32,092 nt of DNA, from positions 202,215 to 234,306 of the forward strand of contig MNCI01022467.1 in the NCBI GenBank assembly GCA_015680685.1, given 5' to 3'. This DNA comes from Gnetum montanum. Taxonomy: Eukaryota; Streptophyta; Gnetopsida; Gnetales; Gnetaceae. Positions within the stretch are counted from its first letter, which is position 1. Every line of letters starts with the position of its first letter. Under the pieces are notes generated by a model, which worked only from the letters and a program-made list of their open reading frames with translations, did no database searches and had not been told where the DNA came from. This document shows positions 1 through 7,835 of the stretch, one piece after another. The position numbers and the translations under genes were made by a program.

Positions 1-124
1 CAATCTGGAAGTGGGTAAGTGAAGTAGCTATGCTAGACTCTTTAAGTTGCTACGCTAAACCTTTTGAGTGGCTAAACTTTGCTACGCTCCTGTGACTAAT
101 GCATTTTTCATGTGTGGTCAATAG
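1..124 (+). other. Probable intron 3 of the opposing gene, copy A (left end cut by the window)
   Basis: This stretch lies directly before a splice-acceptor-like 'tcaatag' at 118-124 and before the long exon that follows. It contains three variants of the 'gctatgcta/gctacgcta' motif (near 28, 50 and 80), the same motif that is concentrated in the U3 region of this element at 6,470-6,955. No coding frame is seen. The intron call rests on the homologous intron-exon boundary in copy B (27,906), so it is inference from comparison. Confidence 0.45.
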
Positions 125-1129
125 CCTCTCACCTCAAGTGGGACCTAAAATAAGCCATCAAGGTAGATGTTGTGCCTACATTCCTGCTAGAATTGATTGA
201 GCTACCTCGTCACATATATGATGAGGCTAGCAAATGTGCATTGTACCCAGCACGCTCCTTGTGGGAGTGTAGGCGTGTGAATGAATACCTATGGAAGCAG
301 GTCTAGAAGCTGGAGAAGGAGAAGACTAATCTGACCACCGAGGTGGGAGACCTCCACTCTAGAAATGAGTTTCTATTGGCCTGTGATACCAATGATGGAA
401 AATGGTGCATGACTGTCATTGTTTATGCACGATATTGGATAGCCATGTGGTGCAACAACGAGGCCACACGCGAAATTATTGAACAGCGAATGCATATGGA
501 ATTGTTGGCCCAGAAGAACCAAGATTGAAAAGATTATAGTGCAAGAGTTTATGAGTGGGGGAAGTCCTAGAAAAACTGCAAGCATATGTATAAACTAGAA
601 TGAGCCACCTACTGTAAACAATACCAGGATGCTTCAGTGAGGTTGTATACTCATGAAGCATTCCTAGATGTCATTGGTGCTTTTGAGGCTTACAACAAGT
701 TCATGCAACAAGTGACGGTCAGTGAATCCCCTGAGTGGGAAGTGAGCCTTTCCATAGGTGAGACCGCCATTGCCTCCTTTTCCCTAGGTCCACCAAGATG
801 GACAGCTGTTGAAAAGGAGAAAGTTGCAGCAAATGTTGACTTGGGCGATAGGTACTGGGTATATATTATAGAGGAGGAGGTCTTGCAATGCCTTCAGATT
901 GGTTTGGATGACATTCCCCCTAACATAGATGTGGGGCCATCTCAGGTTAGTCACTTTCTTGTAATGCAACTATTTATTTCATTCTAGCTTCTACTTTGAT
1001 TCTAGCTGACTACTTCATTTTTCTATGATGCAAATTCTAGATGAAGAAGTAGGACCCTATGAGGGTGGGAACAATGATGCAAAGGAAGGTGATGCAGGGG
1101 AAGATGATGCAGAGGGAGATGATGTATAA
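125..1129 (+). pseudogene. Opposing (antisense-to-gag) spliced gene, copy A: exon 4, intron and exon 5
   Basis: I do not recognise the protein. Exon 4 (125-945, 821 nt) reads in one frame throughout, broken only by point stops at 151 (TAA), 304 (TAG), 526 (TGA), 568 (TAG) and 601 (TGA). Exon 4 ends at CAG|GTTAGT (945/946). A 95-nt intron ends in 'attctag' (1,040), and a short acidic last exon (1,041-1,129) is rich in Asp, Glu and Gly and ends TAA. That acidic frame is one base off the exon 4 phase, so an indel or a shifted splice site is likely. The protein is rich in Glu/Lys (KLEKEK) and probably partly coiled coil. It aligns along its whole length with minus-strand 27,906-26,915: LKWD vs LRWD, EYLW vs DFLW, KDYSARVYEWG vs RDYCA-VLKWG, PPRW vs PPTW. 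It converges on the gag of copy A. Upstream exons lie off the left edge. Confidence 0.6.
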
Positions 1130-1280
1130 TAGTAAGGGCTCTTATTGTGTATTTTTCTTTTTTTGTAAGAATATTGCAAACATTATTGAATTGAAATTTT
1201 GAATGGAAGATGAATTATGAAAATACTTAATTTTTTTAGCTTGTGTATTGCCTATGTGATCGATTTTTATCATTTTTCAC
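1130..1280. other. 3' flank of the opposing gene
   Basis: AT-rich sequence between the stop of the opposing gene and the minisatellite. It has T-rich runs near 1,150-1,170 and no coding frame. A polyadenylation region is plausible but no signal is convincing. Confidence 0.3.
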
Positions 1281-1540
1281 CAGTTTTAGGCCTTGATCAG
1301 CCGTAATGTAACATGAAAGATAAATTTTGCCAATTTTAGGCCGTAGCGGGTCACGATGTAATGTAAATGAAGAATTTTGCCAGTTTTAGGCCTTAGCGGG
1401 CGGAAACATAATGTAATCAGTAAATTTTGCCAATTTTAGACCATAGTGGGCCATATGTAGTTTTAGGCCATTTCGGGCCATGTGTAGTTTTAGGCCATTT
1501 CGAGTCGTCACTAGTTTTAGGCCATTTCGGGCCATAAAAC
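1281..1540. repeat. Two-phase minisatellite (50-bp then 27-bp units) at the meeting point of the two genes, copy A
   Basis: Units begin with 'agttttaggcc' or 'caattttaggcc'. The starts are 1,281, 1,331, 1,381 and 1,431 (exactly 50 bp apart), then about 1,459, 1,486 and 1,513 (27 bp apart). The short units read as the long unit with its 'aatgtaa...aaattttgc' half removed. The core 'ttttaggccat' plus 'cgggcc' is shared with the minisatellite at the equivalent place in copy B (26,300-26,560, reverse orientation). Confidence 0.85.
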
Positions 1541-1663
1541 GATGTAAACAGATGTGAATGATTTAAAGAAATTAGTTAGGCACCTAGTGTAGATGGATGG
1601 ATGCAAAGAGAGTAGGAGATGAATGTACAATGGATGCTAACTAGGTAGGAAGCAATGGAGTTG

Positions 1664-2305
1664 CTACACTATACACAACTGCTTTCTAACCCATCGTGGA
1701 TTTGGTAAGGCATAGGGCCGAGAAGCTTTACCATGGCATTCATCTACATCATTGTTTTCTTCTTGGAAAGGTAACTCAGCCCATGCATTTTTGTTTTCTA
1801 AGCCAGCATGTTGGGCCAGCTCTTTCGCTAAATAGTTAGTGTTAGCGGAGATAGGTGTCTCGTTCTCAAAGGTTATGACCTTCGAACCCTACTCCATATC
1901 TATGTTATTTATTGCTTATGTTGCTACCTCATCACCATGGATCACCACCTCCCTACCTACATAGGGTAGATGGATCTCCTAATGTATGGGTGAAGAGACA
2001 GCCCTAAGTTGGGCTAACCAAGACCTTCCCAAGATCAGGTTAAACCTGGGCATCTCTTCCACCATGATAAACGTTGCATTTGTGGGGAACTGGTCCCCTG
2101 CCATAAAGTCAATGTGGATAATGCCTTTCACCATGACCCATGCCCCGTTGAATGACTTCAAGCATGACATTGTCATGGGTTTGATCTAGTCTACAAAACC
2201 CAATTTATCCATAATAGGGAATGGGATGACGTTTGTGGAAACCCCATCATTGATGTGTACCCTTTGGATCTTATGTCAATAGGGGTGCTATAGTCACCTG
2301 ACCCT
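1664..2305 (-). pseudogene. Retroviral-type aspartic protease domain plus C-terminal tail, copy A
   Basis: In the minus frame that starts near 2,300, the active-site region reads D-G-V-S-T-N-V-I-P (D at 2,248). It is followed about 65 residues later by the family hallmark ILGRSWL (near 2,020) and a Ser-Pro-Ile-His end. This is the pattern of Ty3/gypsy pepsin-like proteases; the third active-site residue is Val where Gly/Ala is usual, so activity is doubtful. In-frame stops interrupt the domain (TAG at about 2,188 and after H near 1,981). The frame then continues for about 100 residues to a TAG at 1,666. No reverse transcriptase follows: the next feature is the minisatellite. The domain lies in a different frame from gag, which could be a decay indel or a genuine gag-pro frame change. 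Confidence 0.7.
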
Positions 2306-5300
2306 TCTCAAGGTCTTTCCTAATGGAATCATCATGAAATGTCAATTGGGATGGCTGCGGTTCTGTAGGCGTAGAAGGAAGCATAATCGAGTGGATTTCT
2401 TTCTCTTCTACTGCCATGTTCTCGTCAATTGGTATTGCCGTTAACATGCAAACCAGAGCCTCACAGTGTGTGATAGAAGACATTATTAGTTCATACAGGC
2501 TCAACATTGTGTTCTTTTGATTTAGAGCCTACTTGACCTGAGTAAGAGCGCTTAATAAGTCTCATCCACTTTCCTATTTCTTACTATCCTTCTCCTCTTC
2601 CATTCATCCTAGGAGATGAATTTCCAGAGGAGGAACAACTTCAGGTTTGGGTTCAAACCCTTTCAGATAAGGTGGCGATGACCGAGCATGTGTAGCAATG
2701 TTAGCTTTAGGTGATGAGGATGTAGATGTAGAGGATGAGGGAATAGCATTAGAAGGACCTGGGGTGGTACCTTCCATTGTCACCTCTCCTGCCCAATACT
2801 CTTCTCATTTCCTGGGACAAGAAGGTTGTGGTGCCATCTTACACAGGGTGGAGGCAGTTGAATGGTTTGACCCCCTGATGATGAACGATGTTTGCAGTGT
2901 TAGTGCATGCGGTGGTACGGTCTTGTTTATAGAGGATGCAGGGGCGGATGTTCGAGAAGGAACCCTTAGGAAGAATGGTTGCTGCGGTAGTTTTTTAGCC
3001 ACTGGTGATGTAGGTGCACTCCATTGAGGCACAAGAACCACAAACGGCTACTGAGATAGTTTAGGATTACTATTAACATTGATAGTGTTGATAATGTAAC
3101 CGGCATTGTTGGCGTTAAGCAGGTTTGTGTAAACATGCATAGATTTATTTTTGGGATGCATGGGGTTGCTTTCATCTAGAACCAACTTCTCTTGATCAAT
3201 CATTCATTGAATTTTATCTTTTAACACCAAATAGTAATCTATGTCATGACCGCACACTTGATGGTAGTCACAGAACTACTCCAGCTTGAAATTCTTAGGA
3301 ACTGGGGGCTCATTGGGCAAAGCCAAGGAGGGTTTCCTAAGAAGTTCATAATGCCATTGATGCCTTTTGATTTCCTCCTCTAACATTCGCTTGTGTTGAA
3401 TATACCCTGCCCCCAATAATTTCTTGAGAAGTTTTGAAGGCTTGACAGGTAATGGGGTATATTTAGAGCGATCTTTATGCTTGAAATTAGATTTGGATGG
3501 AGTGGATGCTTTGGGTATCGAGGTGGAGGCTTGAATGGCATTACTGGGTGTCGGTGTAGGGTTAGTCAATGTAGTGGCCACCTTCTTGTTTTTTTTGTTG
3601 GGCTTGGCTTCGTTTTCCACAGTAGCCACTGTGGCTATTACAACCTTGCCCGTATCTTTGTCCTTCTTTGTAAACATGTTCTTGTATGCAACATAGGCTA
3701 GGTCTTTACTTGCCTTGGTCATGTCTTGTATGCTCTTGGTTTGGGCAAAATCCTGACTAAGAGTTCGTGGAGTGAGATAGTATAATTTGGACTTAATGAA
3801 GTCATTCACTACACCCTTAAAGATGGCTAGCAGATGAGCCTCTGCAATAGGCTCATCGATCTCATTAAGGGTAGCGCTACACTGTTGTATGAACTTCTAG
3901 ACGGGTTCTAGGGGATCTTGCTTCATGCTCATTAACTAATCCAACGTAACCTCTACTTTCAAGTTATACTTGAAACAAGTTACGAATTAGGTCAGTAGCT
4001 CTTCTAGGGTTGAGATAGAAGAGCATGGGAGTGTGCGATAGCAATCCAAGGCTTTGCCCATGGATGATTATGTGTGGCCATTATTGCAAAAGAAGGAACT
4101 CAAATCTAAATGTAACAAGATGCACATTGGGATCACCCTCCCTGTTGTATTTTATGAAGTGGGGTAGTGGCATCCTAGGGGTAATGTTAGCATGGGGACT
4201 GCCAAGCTGATGCAATCATCATGGTAGAAATCCATGATTTGCACCATGTCAAAACTAGTAGTTTTGAGGTGTCAAACCTCTTCAATTAGGGTCTGGATAA
4301 GTTGAAATGCTTTATCCAGACCCTAGGGCAGCGTAGATGGTTGGGGAGCTGTAGTAGTAGCTACCATTGGTGGCGTGGTAGGGACAATGGCCTGGCTCAT
4401 ACGTGGCACCATTGGGGTGGCTCCTACAAAGGGTGCTGCTGGTGTTGTCCACCACCCAGTGGGTGGTGCTGTTGGAGCAGTGGTCGTTGGTGGTGCTACG
4501 GGGTTGGCGGTTCACATGATCAATGGGAAAAAAAAGGGTCTTGCACTTGGGTGTACTACTTGCAGGATCTGGTACATTTGGTGGTGAGCGTAGTGGGACA
4601 TTTGTGAAGGTTGCAAAATAGGAGGGGAAGTGAATAGGATCCACCACGTGGTCAGGGATGGGCCCATCGCTGATAGCGGAACAGGTGTAGACATTGGAAT
4701 GGGTGCAGAAGCTATATGCAACTGCGATGTAGGTACGATGTGGATGTAGGATAGAGTAGCCGTGATTGGTGCATGGCATGATGTAGGAATGGATTGGGGA
4801 AAAGATTGCGAGGGGGGGGGGAGGGGTGTAGTGCCTATGAATGAGTTAGTGGAATAGGCGTGTTGATACACTGATGGCATGGCATGGATACCCATTGCTG
4901 ATGAAAGTGCAAGTTGATAAAAATTAGAGGTAATCACGAAGGGAGCAGTGGTGAAGAGCGGGTTCGACCAGAAAGAAGGGGTGGGAGGGATGGTAGTAGG
5001 GTTAGTTTGATCCCCACCCTCGGAGTGGGAATCTAGGTCTTCTTGCCCATCTTGGAACACCTCATCATAATGAGATGTCATGTCTCACTACTCCCTAGGC
5101 CTACTTGTCTGTATCAGCTGATCTAAGATCCACTTATGCGTTTGCATCAGAGGGATGGAAATGCCAAGAGTGGGAATAAATTCCCTCCCATTATGGTAAA
5201 TGAACTCGAAGCTACGTTTTTCTTTGAGTTCTTGTACATCTAAGGGTAGATTCACCTGGACCTTAGCGTAGAGAAAATTATAAAGCTCGGTAAGTTTTGC

Positions 5301-5447
5301 CAAGGTCTTACGTGATCAGTTTTGGATCTTGAGGGATCGACATAGTTCTCGCACTAGGCTCAGTGATTTCTCAACACCTGTGATGCTCTGAACCACAAGG
5401 GGGACCTCAACATTAGAGGTAGCAATAGTGGTGATTGAAGAAATCAT
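2271..5447 (-). pseudogene. gag polyprotein of a Ty3/gypsy-type element, copy A
   Basis: One minus-strand frame carries most of this 3.2-kb span, broken by stops and a short compensated frame change near 4,190-4,085. Domains in order: an N-terminal domain (5,447-5,090) with the motif FIYHNGREFIP; an Asp/Glu-then-Pro/Thr/Ser-rich linker (5,081-4,320); the Retrotrans_gag core (about 4,200-3,750: KYNREGDPNVHL, ALDCYRTLP, DPLEPV, LNEIDEPIAEAHL); a basic linker; then a CHHC-like knuckle (C at 3,272-3,270, C-x2-H-x4-H-x4-Tyr, last Cys lost). A further tail ends at 2,271 (LSLYELIMSSITHCEAL). The knuckle and protease resemble Tat-lineage gag proteins; that lineage is inference. The start at 5,447 is the first ATG of the frame and lies about 230 bases after the candidate primer site. 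A run of ten G lies near 4,811-4,820. Each block matches copy B at 23,050-26,215. Confidence 0.82.
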
Positions 5448-5678
5448 TTTTGTTAGGCTGAAAATGGTTTGCAAATGAGGAAAACAAAGAGATCAAGTGG
5501 CAATCAAAGGCTTTCGGTCCTACAGGGTTCCAAAGGAACCATTGTTGTGACCAACTTGTACCACATGGTGCGTAAACAACCACAAGGGTGTCACATTTAC
5601 ACTAATAGGTAACAGGGTACAAAGAGCATGTAGGACTACTCGTAAAGCACTAAAAGGCCCTCCTTCTAGCACCTAAAA

Positions 5679-5690
5679 CTGTAGCAACCA
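5679..5690 (-). promoter_or_regulatory. Candidate primer-binding site, copy A
   Basis: The minus strand reads TGGTTGCTACAG after a T run. The same motif, TGGTGCTACA, occurs at 22,789-22,798 in copy B at the same place relative to TATA and gag. A leading TGG is what a tRNA 3' CCA would pair with. It is not one of the common plant primer sites, and the tRNA is unknown. Confidence 0.4.
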
Positions 5691-6272
5691 AAAACGTCAA
5701 TGGCTAGAAACACTGAGAGGTTGCCGAGAAAATAGTTTAACCCTGGATCTGTGCGAGGGCCGTGCTAGATAAAACAAAAATGGGACACCCTAAACCATCT
5801 GTTCGATCAAACAAGGACTTAATCGATGTAACTTAACCTTACGTGAACTTTGATTTAACTACGAGATACGCGAGGAAAAACTGATAATCAATAAATGTAG
5901 GAATGTAGAAAATAATGTTAAACAACAATAACAATAAAGAAATAACAGAATAAGCTGGGGTAAGAAAATGCACTACTGCAAAATCGCGGGTTCGTTTCTC
6001 TTCCTTGTTTGAAGTATATAACAGGCTATGCAACGTTGGAGGTGCACAGAGAGTTCAAGAATGACCAGAACGCTCAAAATGTGTCAACTATGCCTTTTGA
6101 GTGAGAACTTAAAAGTCAACAATTCAAAATCTTAATGCAAAGAGCCAATGCCAAATGCCAACGCAAAATTCCAACAAAACAACTTGCCAATCGCCAAAAT
6201 TTACCAACCATCCAAAAATGCCTCAACTTGTCACCCAAATTTTTCCAACCCTTTGAGCATTGCTCATTGGGG
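5691..6272 (-). other. Probable R-U5 part of the 5' LTR, copy A
   Basis: Non-coding sequence between the TATA box and the candidate primer site. The spacing (about 585 bases) resembles copy B (about 690 bases). I find no second copy of this LTR in the window, so neither LTR edge is proven. The 5,448-5,678 stretch that follows on the minus strand is untranslated leader before the first gag ATG. Confidence 0.4.
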
Positions 6273-6280
6273 TATTTATA
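6273..6280 (-). promoter_or_regulatory. TATA box of the copy A LTR
   Basis: The minus strand reads GGCCCTATAAATACCCC, a strong plant-type TATA context. It points toward gag and lies about 830 bases before the first gag ATG. The palindromic motifs lie upstream of it, as expected for U3. Confidence 0.6.
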
Positions 6281-6469
6281 GGGCCAAGAGCAGACAAGGA
6301 ATATAGTTTCGATGCCATGTGTCCTAGACCCATGAGATGCCAATTTGTCTATATTGTGTAGGTATGCAAAACCAGTCGTGAACCTGCTATGTTGCAACCA
6401 TGTTGTTGGAAACTGGGGATGATGGAATCAAGTGTGTCAACAATGCCAACAGAAATGAAGCACATTGAA

Positions 6470-6955
6470 GTAGTGTATCTACTTGCTACGTTGTGCTATG
6501 CTATGAAGTGTAGCATGTTGGCGTAGCATAGTTGCTTGCTACGTTGTACTACGCTATGTAGCATAGCACAACGTAGCCACCAATTTGAAGAAAAAACTTG
6601 CATTGAAGTCACTAGCTTCTTCTGAAAGCTTTCATGCATGTGGGGTTAACTTTTGGAGCATTTTATTTATCTACATTCTTTACTACGCTATGCTACTCTA
6701 CGTAGCATAGCATAGCTTAGTAGCCAATGTAACTTATATTTTTGTTAAAACTACGACAAGAAAGCTTTGCTTGTTTTTCCCTTGCTATGCTATGCTACTC
6801 TATGTAGCGTAGCATAGCGTAGCACTCTATGTTGGCTGATTTCTGACTTTGCCCTATGTGAACATCTTGCTAAAACTTGCATTTGGACACTTGATTGATT
6901 TTTTGAAGGCTTGCTATGCTATGCAATGTAGCGTAGCAGAGTAGAATTCTCCACT
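6470..6955. repeat. Near-palindromic 'gctatgctac/gtagcatagc' cluster in the U3 of copy A
   Basis: Four clusters (about 6,470-6,580, 6,680-6,725, 6,781-6,835 and 6,910-6,950) each hold the motif in both orientations. The clearest inverted repeat has perfect 19-nt arms at 6,485-6,503 and 6,559-6,577, starting 'gctacgttgtgc' and ending 'gcacaacgtagc'. Single-stranded DNA or RNA from here would fold into hairpins. Copy B has related 'tagcatagtc' motifs at the same place upstream of its TATA box. Confidence 0.8.
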
Positions 6956-7253
6956 AGAAAACTTGCTGAACTGTTTTGTCCATCCTGAGCACCGTTGACA
7001 ACTCCAAGCATGGTTTTTGAATAGACTGTCAGCCAAGTGAATCACCCAGGTGGGCAAGCCAGAGAGTCCATCGGGCCTATCAGCTCTGGAGGTAGAAAAC
7101 TTGCTGAATTAAACATTCTAATCTCAATGCATTTATTTCCTACCAAATGGTCACGAGGCTACACTTGTGGAAATGCTTGCCTCAATTTCAAGACCCTAGT
7201 GAAGCAAGAGTGCCTCAAAATTTTATGGTGTTTCAAGTAGTAATGAAAATAGA
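6956..7253. other. Outer U3 or flank, nothing assignable
   Basis: No recognisable coding frame, RNA gene or repeat. The outer edge of the copy A LTR probably lies here, but I see no clear terminal TG/CA with a target-site duplication. Confidence 0.3.
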
Positions 7254-7384
7254 CTAGGGAGTTTGTGCATCTCATTTTTCAACATCCCTAACAAGTCTAA
7301 ATATGCTAGGGAGTTTGGGTACTTCCTTGTTTAACATCCCTAACAAGCCTAAATGTGCTAGGGAGTTTGGGTACCTCCTTGTGA
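7254..7384. repeat. 52-bp tandem repeat, about 2.5 copies
   Basis: Units start at 7,254, 7,306 and 7,358 with 'ctagggagtttg'. The spacing is exactly 52 bp twice, and the second unit differs from the first by a handful of substitutions. The repeat directly precedes the gag fragment. Confidence 0.85.
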
Positions 7385-7835
7385 TGAAAATGCTTCAACT
7401 TTCTCAAATTTAAGAACTTCTTTCATTGTAAGGATACCACCACATCCCCCTTCCACTGATAAGCCCATAGTCCATGTTGACCAATGTTCTCCTATAGTGG
7501 CCAATGCATCAACAACCTCTTAATATCTAACAATAAGAAGTCACCACATAAGTGGTTGAAAGCATTGGCTCCTAAGCCTAAAAATAAGGAGGATAATCAG
7601 CAGAAATTTTGGAAGGAAGTAGATCCATCAAAACCTACCCCAATTTTAGTTGTGCTCATGAACTCTAATGTTCAAACCTCATCAACCAACCAACCCAAAG
7701 GCAATCACAAACAAGAGAAAAATAAGAGGCCAAAGAAAAAAATATTAAAGCATGAAGTTAAAAGCCTAAGAAAAATGGAAGAAGTTAAAGCTAACAAAAT
7801 AGAAGAAACATCTAGCACCTTGTATCTTGAGATAA
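7385..7835 (+). pseudogene. gag fragment of the same or a related family (third copy)
   Basis: The plus-strand frame around 7,484-7,830 aligns with the basic linker in the C-terminal half of copy B gag (about 25,430-25,790): KPKNKEDNQQKFWKEVDP vs KPKKNENKQAKELKEVDQ, then KPTPI in both, then TSSTNQP vs TSTSQP. The similarity fades near 7,835, beyond which the frame reads into hydrophobic, AT-rich sequence. Upstream, the match starts around 7,385, right after the 52-bp repeat. Neither the gag core nor the protease is present. It lies on the opposite strand to copy A gag, so it is a separate insertion or a rearranged piece. Confidence 0.6.

Noticed and set aside
1981-2189. Plus-strand frame opposite the copy A protease
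   Set aside because: It is the antisense shadow of the protease domain, which has clear family hallmarks on the minus strand.
4302-4779. Overlapping frames on both strands rich in Trp/Gly or Ser/Pro/His
   Set aside because: Shadows of the Pro/Thr/Ala-rich gag linker, which continues in the gag frame through a single stop.
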